NCBI GenBank assembly: GCA_002897635.1
Contig: BDTD01000014.1
Location: forward strand, 1 to 37,005
Direction: 5' to 3'
DNA from: a bacterium BMS3Abin11
GTDB taxonomy: Bacteria; Pseudomonadota; Gammaproteobacteria; BMS3Bbin11
Length of the DNA: 37,005 nt
Part shown: piece after piece, positions 24,013-32,773 of the stretch
Position numbering within the stretch: position 1 is the first letter of the stretch
How the letters are laid out: every line of letters starts with the position of its first letter
Notes under the pieces: model-generated
The model's database searches: none
Seen by the model: only the letters and a program-made list of their open reading frames with translations
What the model was told of the DNA's origin: nothing
Position numbers and translations under genes: made by a program

Positions 24013-24185
24013 CCTGACATAAGGAACTTCTGAACAAGTCGTGATTGCGATCTTGCCTTCCAAAAATTCCAGTTATTGTGTTGAAAATCTTGCTAACAGT
24101 TTGTTATTAGCTGTGATCTTCGCCCTGTATTCGGAGTTTCTGAAAATCAACCTCATCAACCAGACTTACAGAGGTTCCTTTCAGG
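24013..24185. repeat. Inverted-repeat-bounded insert between mreB and mreC
   Basis: AAGGAACTTCTGAACAAGT at the left (24021) and ACTTACAGAGGTTCCTT at the right (to 24180) are inverted copies; CCTGA/TCAGG outside extend the pairing. The enclosed ~160 bp stays open in one plus frame for 56 codons (EQVVIAILPSKNSSYCVENL...), but has no ATG and stops one base before the mreC ATG. This looks like a MITE-like or IS-derived dispersed repeat. The mate motif CAGAGGTTCCTT also lies before mreB. Confidence 0.5.
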
Positions 24186-24193
24186 CCATATAA

Positions 24194-25069
24194 ATGAGAG
24201 AGCTTCTTAGACGTCTGGGTGGTGCCGCTCCCGCGACTGTGCGTATCATAGTCCTGATTGCGCTGTCTGTTTCAATGATGCTGATTGATTACCGCACACA
24301 ACAACTGGAAAGATTGCGAAATATTCTGCAGACCGTTGTCTACCCGATTATGTTTGTTTCGTCTATCCCGCGAGAGGTGATTTACGGGGTCACAGGGTCT
24401 ATGGAAAAAAGCGAAAATTTGCAGACTAACAATGAATCACTGCGACAGGAAAATCTGCTGCTGCGTAGCCGCCTGAAAAAACTACATTCACTGGAAGCAG
24501 ACAATCGCCGGCTCAAGCGCCTGCTTGGACAATCGGATCAAATTGCAGAGCGAGTACTACTGGCTGAACTTGTGGAGGTTAGTCTTGAACCTTATACCCA
24601 GCAAATTAGCCTTAACAAAGGCAGCCGTGATGATGTTTATGTCGGACAGCCAGTAATAAATGGTGATGGTGTTATCGGCCAGGTCGTTCATACAAGTCAA
24701 TTTCAGAGTACAGTCACGTTGTTGACGGATCCGAGCAGCGCGGTGCCTGTAATGGTAATGCGAAATGGATTGCGAGGTGTATTGTTCGGCACTGGTGTAC
24801 GTAACAGGCTCACCATGCCTTATCTGACTGCTGATGCAGACATCCGTGTTGGTGACCTGCTGATCACTTCCGGGATGGGTGGTCGTTTCCCTACCGGTTA
24901 TCCTGTTGCGACAGTCACCGATGTGGAACAGGAACCTAGCGATGAATTTTTGACTATCAATACACTACCGGTTACACAGCTTGATCATGGGCGAGAGGTA
25001 TTGCTTATCTGGCCTGAGGTAGCTGAGACCCGAAAAGATAAAGTTTTACAGGAGCTGGTTGATGAATAG
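24194..25069 (+). CDS. mreC: Rod shape-determining protein MreC
   Basis: The protein has 291 aa. A cytoplasmic N-terminus (MRELLRRLGG) is followed by one TM helix (TVRIIVLIALSVSMMLIDY), a coiled coil of about residues 70-110 (NNESLRQENLLLRSRLKKLHSLEADNRRLKRLLG), and then the beta-rich MreC domain with GDGVIGQVVHTSQFQSTVTLLTD and MGGRFPTGYPVATVT. MreC is the periplasmic scaffold that activates PBP2 and links it to MreB. The start follows an unrelated frame by TAAATG. The end overlaps mreD by 8 bp, with AGGAG in the last mreC codons serving as the mreD ribosome site. Confidence 0.96.
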   Translation: MRELLRRLGGAAPATVRIIVLIALSVSMMLIDYRTQQLERLRNILQTVVYPIMFVSSIPREVIYGVTGSMEKSENLQTNNESLRQENLLLRSRLKKLHSLEADNRRLKRLLGQSDQIAERVLLAELVEVSLEPYTQQISLNKGSRDDVYVGQPVINGDGVIGQVVHTSQFQSTVTLLTDPSSAVPVMVMRNGLRGVLFGTGVRNRLTMPYLTADADIRVGDLLITSGMGGRFPTGYPVATVTDVEQEPSDEFLTINTLPVTQLDHGREVLLIWPEVAETRKDKVLQELVDE

Positions 25070-25541
25070 CCTGTTAGTACTACTTTCATTTCTCGTGGCG
25101 TTGGTACTAAGTAGCCTGCCGTTGCCAGATATAGCGATTGTTTTTCGGCCTGAATGGCTGATGCTGGTGCTGATTTACTGGTGTATGGCAATTCCGGATC
25201 GTATTGGTATTTTTACCGGCTGGTTGCTGGGGCTTGTCCTGGATGTAATGTATGGCAGTTTACTGGGGCAAAATGCTGTGGCTTTGGCGATAGTCGCCTA
25301 TCTGGTAAATACCTTTCATTTGCGTGTACGTGTATTCCCAATATGGCAACAGTCCTTCACTGTGTTCCTGCTGACTATAGTATATCTGACACTAATTGCA
25401 TGGGTCAGAGGAGTCGCAGGAGGATTTCCCATTACCTGGGCCTACTGGATACCGTCGCTGACCAGTGCATTTGTATGGCCATTTATATATATATTATTAA
25501 GAGATCTGCGGCGACAGCGAGTAAGTAGCCGGGAGCTGTAA
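25062..25541 (+). CDS. mreD: Rod shape-determining membrane protein MreD
   Basis: The protein has about 159 residues. It is very hydrophobic with five to six membrane segments (LLVLLSFLVALVLSSLPL, WLMLVLIYWCMAIP, GIFTGWLLGLVLDVMYGS, ALAIVAYLVNTF, FTVFLLTIVYLTLIAW). LGLVLDVMYGSLLGQNA is the MreD signature. It bridges MreC to the RodA-PBP2 synthase. The start at 25062 (ATG) is supported by AGGAG seven bases upstream; an in-frame TTG directly before is less likely. Two bases separate it from mrdA. Confidence 0.95.
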   Translation: MNSLLVLLSFLVALVLSSLPLPDIAIVFRPEWLMLVLIYWCMAIPDRIGIFTGWLLGLVLDVMYGSLLGQNAVALAIVAYLVNTFHLRVRVFPIWQQSFTVFLLTIVYLTLIAWVRGVAGGFPITWAYWIPSLTSAFVWPFIYILLRDLRRQRVSSREL

Positions 25542-25543
25542 GC

Positions 25544-27403
25544 ATGTCGGGCTTTGAAATCAAGGACGTATTTCGCGAAACGCGGGTGTTTACCACGCGA
25601 TCGATTGTGATAGGCATATTAATGCTGGTTTTGATCGGGATCCTGCTGACACGTTTGTTTTATCTGCAGGTGATTGAATACGATCGCTATAGCACTCTAT
25701 CAAAAAATAATCGAATTAGTGTGGTGCCCAGGCCACCGGTACGCGGGATTATTTTTGACCGTAACGGCATATCGTTGGCACGAAATATTCCATCCTACAC
25801 CCTTGAAGTCGTACCAGACCAGGTCAGGGATATGGATAGTTTATTGGACGAGCTGGGTAAACTGGTGAGGCTGACGGAATATGATCTCAAATTATTTTAT
25901 CGTGATGTCAAACGCAAAGCTCGATTTGATAGCATTATCTTACGCAGTCAGCTGACGGATATGGAGGCGGCCCGCTTTGCCGTCAACCGCTATCGTTTTA
26001 AAGGAGTAGATCTGCGTGCCAGGCTGGAGCGGAATTATCCAGAAAAGGAAAGTGGTGCACATGTGGTGGGTTATGTCGGACGTATCAGCTCACGTGATCT
26101 CGAGAAGATAGACAAGGAGATTTATCGAGGCATCAACTTCCTGGGTAAAACTGGAATTGAGTCTTACTACGAAGACTTGCTACGGGGGCAAATTGGTTTT
26201 GACCAGGTTGAAACTAATGCCCATGGCCGTGTGGTGCGAACCATCTCAAGAACGCCATCTGTGCCCGGTAAAAATATTTATCTGACCATCGACAGTAAAT
26301 TACAGCGTGTAGCAGAACAGGCGCTTGGCGATTACCGTGGTGCAGTGGTAGCCATCAAGCCGGCTACCGGTGAGATACTGGCTTTTGCCAGCACGCCATC
26401 CTATGATCCCAATGCTTTTATAAATGGAATCAGTACGGCAGACTATGCGGCTCTGCGCGATTCACCCGATACGCCATTGTTGAACCGTGCCCTGCGGGGG
26501 CGATACCCACCGGGATCAACAATCAAGCCATTTATGGGGCTGATCGCCCTGAAGTCGGGGATAAGTCCAGTGAAAAAAACTTTTTGTCCAGGATATTATA
26601 CGTTGACCAAAGGTGGTCGCAAGTTTCGTGACTGGAAGCGCGGTGGCCATGGACTGGTTGATCTACATGATGCAATTGTCCAGTCCTGCGATGTTTACTT
26701 CTATGACCTGGCACATCGGCTAGGCATCGATTACATACATCATAACCTGGCATTGTTTGGTTTCGGCACTAAAACCGGAATCGATCTGAACGGTGAATCC
26801 AGGGCACTTTTACCGTCCAGGGAGTGGAAACGGGCCACCAGGAACCAGGCGTGGTTCCCCGGTGAAACCATTATTGCCGGTATCGGACAGGGTTATGTCC
26901 TGGTAACACCACTACAACTGGCTTCTGCAACCTCGGCACTGGCCAATAATGGAATACGTATGAAACCGCATTTGTTACTGGCTGAAGAAGACCCATTGTC
27001 TGGCCAGAGGAAGCTGAATAAACCGGTAAAATTGAACGACAAAATCTGGCGCGATGAAGATCTTGCCGTAATTAAGCAGGCAATGATTGGTGTCACTAAC
27101 TCACCGGCCGGTACAGCCAGGCGAGTAGGTGCCGGTAGTCCGTACAAGATAGCGGGTAAAACTGGTACAGCACAAGTGATCGGTATCAAGCAAAATGAGC
27201 GATACAAGGAATCAGAAATAGCCCTGAGAAATAGAGACCATGCACTTTTTATTGCTTATGCCCCTGCTGAAAAACCTGAAATAGCCATTGCTGTAATTGC
27301 AGAAAATGGTAGCCATGGGGGATCAACTGCCGGACCTATGGCGCGTAAAGTAATGGATTTTTATCTTATTGATAAAAAACTGCAGCAGGAGGGGCCGTCA
27401 TGA
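25544..27403 (+). CDS. mrdA: Penicillin-binding protein 2 (elongasome transpeptidase)
   Basis: This 619-aa class B PBP has an N-terminal cytoplasmic tail and TM helix (IVIGILMLVLIGILLTRLFY) and a pedestal with RPPVRGIIFDRNGISLARN. The transpeptidase domain has S325-T-I-K328 (active serine), S381-C-D383 (the SxD form normal for PBP2) and K539-T-G541. It cross-links side-wall peptidoglycan with RodA as the glycosyltransferase. The stop overlaps the rodA ATG by 4 bp (ATGA), so the pair is translationally coupled. Confidence 0.97.
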   Translation: MSGFEIKDVFRETRVFTTRSIVIGILMLVLIGILLTRLFYLQVIEYDRYSTLSKNNRISVVPRPPVRGIIFDRNGISLARNIPSYTLEVVPDQVRDMDSLLDELGKLVRLTEYDLKLFYRDVKRKARFDSIILRSQLTDMEAARFAVNRYRFKGVDLRARLERNYPEKESGAHVVGYVGRISSRDLEKIDKEIYRGINFLGKTGIESYYEDLLRGQIGFDQVETNAHGRVVRTISRTPSVPGKNIYLTIDSKLQRVAEQALGDYRGAVVAIKPATGEILAFASTPSYDPNAFINGISTADYAALRDSPDTPLLNRALRGRYPPGSTIKPFMGLIALKSGISPVKKTFCPGYYTLTKGGRKFRDWKRGGHGLVDLHDAIVQSCDVYFYDLAHRLGIDYIHHNLALFGFGTKTGIDLNGESRALLPSREWKRATRNQAWFPGETIIAGIGQGYVLVTPLQLASATSALANNGIRMKPHLLLAEEDPLSGQRKLNKPVKLNDKIWRDEDLAVIKQAMIGVTNSPAGTARRVGAGSPYKIAGKTGTAQVIGIKQNERYKESEIALRNRDHALFIAYAPAEKPEIAIAVIAENGSHGGSTAGPMARKVMDFYLIDKKLQQEGPS

Positions 27404-28479
27404 ATGAAAATAAAGGTTTTTCCATTGACTGGGCATTACTTACTGGCTTGCTCAGTCTTTCTGTGATCAGTCTGTTTGTACTCTACAGTGCAGGTGACCA
27501 GAGTTCTGATATGTTGATACGACAGTCGATACGTATTGTCCTGTCATTTGCCGTCCTGTTTTTAGTTGCGCGTATCACGCCAGAACAGTTTTTACGCTGG
27601 ACGCCATATTTATACGGTATTGGACTGATTCTATTAATAGTTGTGCTCGGTGCCGGGGTGATTGGTAAAGGAGCGCAACGCTGGATAGATCTGGGCTTTG
27701 TACGATTCCAGCCGGCAGAGATGATGAAACTTGCTGTGCCGATGATGGTAGCCTGGGTGATGGTTAAAAAGCCATTGCCGGCATCACTTCCTACTGTGAT
27801 TCTCGGTTTTGTCATTGTCATCATACCTGTCATTCTTGTTATTAGACAACCGGATCTCGGTACTGCAATTCTGATTGCCGGCTCAGGTCTGGTGGTGATC
27901 TTTCTTGCCGGTATGTCCTGGCAGATTATCACTGTACTTGTTGCAGTAATGGCGGCTGCAGCACCCCTGGGCTGGTATATGATTCGTGACTATCAACGCC
28001 AGCGTATTTTGACCCTGTTTGATCCCTGGTCGGATCCATTGGGGGCAGGCTACCACACCATCCAGTCCGCGATTGCTGTGGGTTCAGGTGGTTTGTATGG
28101 TAAGGGTTGGTTAAACGGCAGTCAGTCACAGCTGGATTTCATCCCTGAGCGATCGACAGATTTTATTTTTGCTGTATTTTCTGAGGAATTTGGTTTTATG
28201 GGTTCGCTGATACTATTACTGGTGTATCTGTTTGTGGTTAGCAGAAGTCTGTATATTGCAATAGAAGCCAAAGACACTTATACACGGCTACTGTGCGGCT
28301 CACTGGCAGTCACCTTTGCTATCTACGTATTTGTTAATATAGGAATGGTGACCGGTATATTACCGATAGTCGGCGTACCATTGCCCCTGATAAGTTATGG
28401 TGGTACGTCAATGGTATCGCTAATGGCTGGTTTTGGTATTCTGATGTCCGCTTATTCTAACCGCTGGTTTATGCGTTAA
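27400..28479 (+). CDS. rodA: Rod shape-determining peptidoglycan polymerase RodA
   Basis: This 359-aa SEDS-family protein has about ten TM helices. Conserved landmarks are WIDLGFVRFQPAEMMKLAVPM (the FQPSE-like motif of the lipid II site), RQPDLGTAILIAGSGLVVIFLAGM, FIPERSTDFIFAVFSEEFGF with the catalytic Asp in extracellular loop 4, and the final PLPLISYGGTSMVSLMAGFGILMS. It polymerises lipid II into glycan strands with PBP2. It overlaps mrdA by 4 bp and mltB by 1 bp (TAATG). Confidence 0.97.
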   Translation: MNENKGFSIDWALLTGLLSLSVISLFVLYSAGDQSSDMLIRQSIRIVLSFAVLFLVARITPEQFLRWTPYLYGIGLILLIVVLGAGVIGKGAQRWIDLGFVRFQPAEMMKLAVPMMVAWVMVKKPLPASLPTVILGFVIVIIPVILVIRQPDLGTAILIAGSGLVVIFLAGMSWQIITVLVAVMAAAAPLGWYMIRDYQRQRILTLFDPWSDPLGAGYHTIQSAIAVGSGGLYGKGWLNGSQSQLDFIPERSTDFIFAVFSEEFGFMGSLILLLVYLFVVSRSLYIAIEAKDTYTRLLCGSLAVTFAIYVFVNIGMVTGILPIVGVPLPLISYGGTSMVSLMAGFGILMSAYSNRWFMR

Positions 28480-29474
28480 TGAAAAAATTCCATAAAACTC
28501 TTACGTGTATTCTGTTCAGTCTTATGTTCTTTAGTCTGTCCGCATTTTCCTTGCAGACCAGCAACTACAAACAGCTCGATAAGATGTTCGACGAGGTCGC
28601 CAGTAAAACAGCTTATAGTGTGACAGATCTTGAGGTACTGTTTCAGAAAGTTGAAATACAGCCGCGCATTATTGAGATTATGGATAGACCGGCAGAGTCC
28701 ATGCCCTGGTACCAGTATCGTAAGATATTTCTGACCGAAAAGAACATTAGCAAGGGTGCTGAGTACTGGATAAAGCATGCTGATACACTCGCTCGGGCAG
28801 AGAAAGAATTTGGTGTGCCGCCTGAAATAATTGTAGCCACACTGGGGGTGGAGACACGTTATGGTACAAATACCGGTGGTTTCCGTGTTATCGATGCGCT
28901 TTCTACCCTGGGGCTGGAATATCCCCGCCGTGGTAAATATTTTACAAAGGAACTGAAAAATTTTCTTTTGCTAAGCGATGAGAACAAGCTGGATCCATTA
29001 GCGGTGACCGGTTCCTATGCGGGTGCCATTGGCCTGCCTCAGTTCATGCCCAGCAGCTATAGAGCCTACGCTGTTGATTTCAATGGCGATGGATACAGTG
29101 ACCTTGTCAACAGTGCTGAGGATGCGATTGGCAGTATTGCAAGCTATTATAATGAACATGGCTGGAAACCCGGCCAACCTGTTTCCTGGGCAACCAAAGA
29201 TGTAAGCAGCAAGGCCAAAGAAATGGTGGTAAAAAAGCGTAAAACTGATCGGGTATTGAGCGATTTGCTGCGGAAAGGTTTTGTATTACAGGAGCAGCTT
29301 GATCCAGAGACCCGGGTGGGTCTGATAAAACTGGAAGGTAAAAAGGGTCCGGAATACCGTGTGGCATTTGATAATTTCTTTGTCATTACACGCTACAACA
29401 CTTCCGAGCTCTATGCGACGGCAGTTCAGCTGTTAGGTGAAGAAATAAAGTCACGTGTTCTGGCATCTAAATGA
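28479..29474 (+). CDS. mltB: Lytic murein transglycosylase B
   Basis: The protein has 331 residues with an N-terminal export signal (ILFSLMFFSLSAFS). There is no lipobox Cys after it, so unlike E. coli MltB it is not obviously a lipoprotein. Catalytic Glu125 lies in ATLGVETRYGTNTGGFRVIDAL, and AIGLPQFMPSSYRAYAVDFNGDGYSDL is the second family signature, including an EF-like Ca-binding loop. The enzyme cleaves glycan strands to 1,6-anhydro-MurNAc ends, making room for insertion of new material. The overlap with rodA by one base and with rlpA by four shows tight coupling in the wall operon. Confidence 0.93.
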   Translation: MKKFHKTLTCILFSLMFFSLSAFSLQTSNYKQLDKMFDEVASKTAYSVTDLEVLFQKVEIQPRIIEIMDRPAESMPWYQYRKIFLTEKNISKGAEYWIKHADTLARAEKEFGVPPEIIVATLGVETRYGTNTGGFRVIDALSTLGLEYPRRGKYFTKELKNFLLLSDENKLDPLAVTGSYAGAIGLPQFMPSSYRAYAVDFNGDGYSDLVNSAEDAIGSIASYYNEHGWKPGQPVSWATKDVSSKAKEMVVKKRKTDRVLSDLLRKGFVLQEQLDPETRVGLIKLEGKKGPEYRVAFDNFFVITRYNTSELYATAVQLLGEEIKSRVLASK

Positions 29475-30316
29475 AGTGGAAGTTTGCAATATGCTGCTTG
29501 CTGATACTGTTGCTTGCCGGCTGTGGTTCATCCGGCAAGAAAAAAACCGGAGGCGGTTATTATCTGGATGATGGCCCACCAAAATCTACTTTAGACCTGG
29601 CAAAAGTAAAGGATGCTGTTCCGCATACAGAGCCATTGAGTGCAACGGGCAATAAACCCTACGTCGTTTTTGGCAAGCGTTATCTGCCATTGAAAAGCAG
29701 TAATGGATTCAGACAGAAAGGGACGGCATCCTGGTACGGTAAAAAATTTCATGGCAAGCGGACTTCAAGCGGCGAAGCCTATGATATGTACAAAATGACA
29801 GCTGCGCATACTATTCTGCCTCTACCCAGCTATGCCCGGGTGACGAATCTGAAAAATGGTCGCAGTGTGGTTGTCAGAGTCAATGACCGCGGTCCATTTA
29901 AGCATGATCGGGTGATGGATCTTTCGTATGTCGCAGCACTGAAACTGGGCGTGGTTAAATCAGGAACTGCAGATGTTGAAATTGTTGCAATAAGCGAAGA
30001 TTCATCCACCAGCGCAGCTCGGGCCATAGAAACCCGGAAAACCGCTTCTGGTGAATCGCTAATGTTTATACAGCTTGGAGCTTTCAGTAATCAGGATGCA
30101 GCTTACAGCCTTCAAAAACGTCTTCGTGAAGCTGGTTATCATGGCGTGAAAGTGAGCAGCTTTACACAAAGCCAGATTGAGCTATATAGAGTAAGAATTG
30201 GCCCTTTACTACAGTCAGTTGATGCTGACTTTATGCTGGGTGACCTGCAGCATGCAGGTTATCCGGAAGCACACTACATTATAGAAAAAACTGAAAAGGA
30301 AGATATCAAAGAATGA
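29471..30316 (+). CDS. rlpA: Septal-ring lytic transglycosylase / rare lipoprotein A
   Basis: This 281-aa lipoprotein has a signal LLILLLAGC with Cys18 for lipidation. The double-psi beta-barrel domain covers about 78-170: GTASWYGKKFHGKRTSSGEAYD, MTAAHTILPLPSYARVTNL and VVRVNDRGPFKHDRVMDLSYVAA, which contains the catalytic/ligand residues H and D. A C-terminal SPOR domain (about 195-275: FIQLGAFSNQDAAYSLQKRL) binds denuded septal glycan. It cuts glycans lacking stem peptides and helps daughter-cell separation. ATGA overlaps join it to mltB and dacA. Confidence 0.94.
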   Translation: MKWKFAICCLLILLLAGCGSSGKKKTGGGYYLDDGPPKSTLDLAKVKDAVPHTEPLSATGNKPYVVFGKRYLPLKSSNGFRQKGTASWYGKKFHGKRTSSGEAYDMYKMTAAHTILPLPSYARVTNLKNGRSVVVRVNDRGPFKHDRVMDLSYVAALKLGVVKSGTADVEIVAISEDSSTSAARAIETRKTASGESLMFIQLGAFSNQDAAYSLQKRLREAGYHGVKVSSFTQSQIELYRVRIGPLLQSVDADFMLGDLQHAGYPEAHYIIEKTEKEDIKE

Positions 30317-31473
30317 ACAAACATCCAGTTATTTTGGGCGCGATTCTACTTATGGCATCCTTTATGTCATTTGCAAAAGATCAGCAGGCAGTCACGAACA
30401 TAAATGTGGTGCCACCCATTATCGAAGGAAAATCCTGGCTGCTTATTGATAATGACAGTGGAGCGGTCTTAAGTGCTGGCAATCCTGATATGCAGATTGA
30501 GCCTGCCAGTCTGACAAAGCTGATGACTGCTTATATTGTGTTCAGAGAGCTGGCTGAAGGCCGTCAAAGCCTCAATGACATGGTTTTTGTCAGCGAAAAA
30601 GCATGGCGTATGAAAGGCTCGCGTATGTTCATTAAGGTCAACTCCAGGGTGAGGATGGAAGATCTGATTAAAGGCATGATCATTCAGTCAGGCAATGATG
30701 CGACTGTGGCGCTGGCAGAGCGTATTGCCGGCACAGAAGAATCCTTCGTTGCTCTTATGAATAAAGTTGCCGCCGACCTGGGCATGAAGGGCACACATTT
30801 CGTCAATAGTTCAGGAATGCCGGATGAGGGACATCTAACGACAGCGGTCGACCTTGCAATACTCACAAGGGCATTGATCAATCAGTACCCTGAATACTAC
30901 AAGTACTATTCTGTCAAAGAATTTACCTGGAATAAAATCACACAGGGTAACCGCAATCTATTGTTGTACCGTGATCCAACTGTAGATGGTGTCAAAACAG
31001 GTCATACTAAATCAGCAGGGTATAGCCTGATTGGTTCTGCTGAACGAGAGGGCATGAGGTTGATAGCCATTGTCACTGGCACGGACAGTAAACTGAAACG
31101 TGCTGAGATGGTACAAAATTTGCTGAATTTTGGTTTCAGGAACTATATTACTAAGAAAGTTTATCCAGCAGGTAAAAAGATCCGCAATATCGACGTCTAC
31201 AAAGCGGCGAGCAACACTGTATCTGTAGAATCAGCTGACAGTATTTACCTGACAGTTCCGAGGCGGGGTGGTGCCGAGATTAAACAAACTGTGACGGTTC
31301 CTGCTTATGTTATTGCCCCGGTTAACCGTGGACAGGTGCTGGGGGATATCGAATTCAGCATGCAGGGCACCTCACTGGGGAAATACCCGCTAACAGCAGT
31401 CGCAGAGATACCGGAAGGGGGCATAGTTGATCAAATGATCGGCACAGTTATGCTCTGGGTTGCAGATTTTTAA
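30313..31473 (+). CDS. dacA: D-alanyl-D-alanine carboxypeptidase (PBP5/6-type)
   Basis: This 386-aa serine hydrolase has a cleavable signal peptide (VILGAILLMASFMSFA). Its active-site motifs are S66-L-T-K69, S126-G-N128 and K228-T-G230. A C-terminal PBP5 beta domain follows from about 275 (IRNIDVYKAASNTVSVE), and an amphipathic tail IVDQMIGTVMLWVADF acts as the membrane anchor. It trims the terminal D-Ala from pentapeptides and so limits cross-linking. Genomic position after rlpA is conserved in gammaproteobacteria. It overlaps rlpA by 4 bp. The next gene starts 19 bp downstream. Confidence 0.96.
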   Translation: MNKHPVILGAILLMASFMSFAKDQQAVTNINVVPPIIEGKSWLLIDNDSGAVLSAGNPDMQIEPASLTKLMTAYIVFRELAEGRQSLNDMVFVSEKAWRMKGSRMFIKVNSRVRMEDLIKGMIIQSGNDATVALAERIAGTEESFVALMNKVAADLGMKGTHFVNSSGMPDEGHLTTAVDLAILTRALINQYPEYYKYYSVKEFTWNKITQGNRNLLLYRDPTVDGVKTGHTKSAGYSLIGSAEREGMRLIAIVTGTDSKLKRAEMVQNLLNFGFRNYITKKVYPAGKKIRNIDVYKAASNTVSVESADSIYLTVPRRGGAEIKQTVTVPAYVIAPVNRGQVLGDIEFSMQGTSLGKYPLTAVAEIPEGGIVDQMIGTVMLWVADF

Positions 31474-31492
31474 GAAAGGTGCTCTTAAGATA

Positions 31493-32356
31493 ATGGCAGT
31501 AGAGGAAGTATATTTAAATGGCAAATACCTGCCAGCAACAGATGCCTCGGTTTCTATTTTTGATCGCGGTTTCATTTTTGGTGATGGGGTCTATGAAGTT
31601 ATCCCCGTTTATGGAGGCAGGCTATTTCGCTTACAGCAGCACCTTGATCGTCTGCGTTATTCTCTCGGTGAAATTCGCCTGCCTGCACCTTTAAGTGATG
31701 AGGCAATCACATTGATGTTTGAGCATCTGCTCAATGACAGAATTGATGATGCGTCTATTTATTTGCAAATCACACGGGGCAGTGCTCCCCGTAATCATGC
31801 CTTTCCCGATAACATAACACCGACAGTACTCGCCTATGTACAGGATTTAGACTATCCGAACCAGGCTTACCGTGAAGCTGGGATCCATGCCGTGAGTTTT
31901 CCAGATCAGCGTTGGCAGCGTTGTGATATCAAATCAGTTTCACTGCTGGCAAATGTGCTAGCACGACAGTTTGCCCATGAGCATGATGCCGCTGAAGCAG
32001 TTCTTTTTCGTGATTGTAAACTGACAGAAGGTGCGGCGAGTACCTTATTTGTTGTGCTTAATGGACAACTGCTGACGCCTTCCTCCGGACACAGCATCTT
32101 GCCGGGTATTACCCGCGATCTGGTGCTTGAACTTGCCTGTAACCACGGTTTGCAATGCCAGCAGACTGATATTTCGGAGAAGCAGGTTAAACAGGCAGAT
32201 GAACTTTGGCTTAGTAGTTCGACAAAAGAAATACTACCAATCGTAAAACTGGATGGGAACCCTGTAGGCGAAGGTAAACCTGGCCCGCATTACCATCAGA
32301 TTATTAAACTTTATGATGAGTTTAAACTGAGGTTCAGAAATGGTGAGGTTTCGTGA
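31493..32356 (+). CDS. dat: D-amino-acid aminotransferase (class IV, PLP)
   Basis: The start at 31493 gives 287 residues. The N-terminal segment YLPATDASVSIFDRGFIFGDGVYEVIPVYGG is the class IV fold-type opening. The PLP lysine is in RCDIKSVSLLANVLA, and LTEGAASTLFVV and LSSSTKEILPI are phosphate-binding and substrate-loop segments. The IFDRGFIFGDGVYEV wording and AEAVLF resemble D-alanine aminotransferases more than branched-chain or aminodeoxychorismate enzymes. It probably interconverts D-Ala and D-Glu, both wall precursors, which fits a place 19 bp after dacA. Aminodeoxychorismate lyase remains a weaker alternative. Confidence 0.85.
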   Translation: MAVEEVYLNGKYLPATDASVSIFDRGFIFGDGVYEVIPVYGGRLFRLQQHLDRLRYSLGEIRLPAPLSDEAITLMFEHLLNDRIDDASIYLQITRGSAPRNHAFPDNITPTVLAYVQDLDYPNQAYREAGIHAVSFPDQRWQRCDIKSVSLLANVLARQFAHEHDAAEAVLFRDCKLTEGAASTLFVVLNGQLLTPSSGHSILPGITRDLVLELACNHGLQCQQTDISEKQVKQADELWLSSSTKEILPIVKLDGNPVGEGKPGPHYHQIIKLYDEFKLRFRNGEVS

Positions 32357-32395
32357 TTTAATAACTTGTCTGAATTTGTTTTGAAATTCTTAGGT

Positions 32396-32455
32396 CCGCA
32401 GAGATACGCAGAAGTTTTTGTTCTATCAATATTTCCTCTGCGTCCTTGCAGTTAG
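32396..32455. repeat. CGCAGAG-type dispersed inverted repeat between dat and ybeD
   Basis: CCGCAGAGATACGCAGAAG (32396-32414) is answered by CCTCTGCGTCCTTGCAG (about 32435-32451), an imperfect inverted repeat. Motifs such as CTCTGCGTC...GCAG are frequent intergenic repeats in environmental bacteria. It interrupts an otherwise closely packed operon with a 121-bp gap and may act as a processing or attenuation hairpin. Confidence 0.5.
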
Positions 32456-32477
32456 CAAACATTTTGGTGGAATCATT

Positions 32478-32756
32478 ATGACAGATGAAAAAGACAAAGA
32501 ACCAGGGAACCTTTCTTTTCCCTGCACCATCGGTATCAAGGCGATGGGGCGTCAGGCAGACGATTTTGAAGATAAAGTCAAAGAAATTGTGGCCAGTCAT
32601 ACCGAGGCGGGTGCTATCGTTGAAGTGAGGTGCAGAGAAAGTAATAGTGGTAATTTTCATTCGGTTACCTGTGAGGTCCGGCTGCATAGCAGGGAGCAGA
32701 TGGAAGCGATCTATCAAACCATGCATGATCATCCCGATATATTAATAACATTGTGA
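32478..32756 (+). CDS. ybeD: DUF493 family protein YbeD
   Basis: The start at 32478, with GGTGGAATC upstream, yields 92 residues. FPCTIGIKAMGRQADDFEDKVKEIV and the ending QMEAIYQTMHDHPDILITL match the ACT-like YbeD/DUF493 family. The protein is small, soluble and alpha/beta. Its regulatory role is not settled; its usual place between dacA and lipB is retained here. It lies 17 bp before lipB. An in-frame ATG at 32418 lies inside the repeat and is rejected. Confidence 0.92.
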   Translation: MTDEKDKEPGNLSFPCTIGIKAMGRQADDFEDKVKEIVASHTEAGAIVEVRCRESNSGNFHSVTCEVRLHSREQMEAIYQTMHDHPDILITL

Positions 32757-32773
32757 TTGTTTAGAAAGAATCG

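Noticed and set aside
27483-27932. 149-aa minus-strand frame within rodA
   Set aside because: It is a shadow of the hydrophobic rodA codons, with low-complexity Ile/Thr/Arg composition.
31493-32356. Aminodeoxychorismate lyase (pabC) assignment for the class IV aminotransferase
   Set aside because: Sequence wording around the N-terminus and PLP loop and location next to dacA favour a D-amino-acid aminotransferase; the alternative is kept only as a weaker option.
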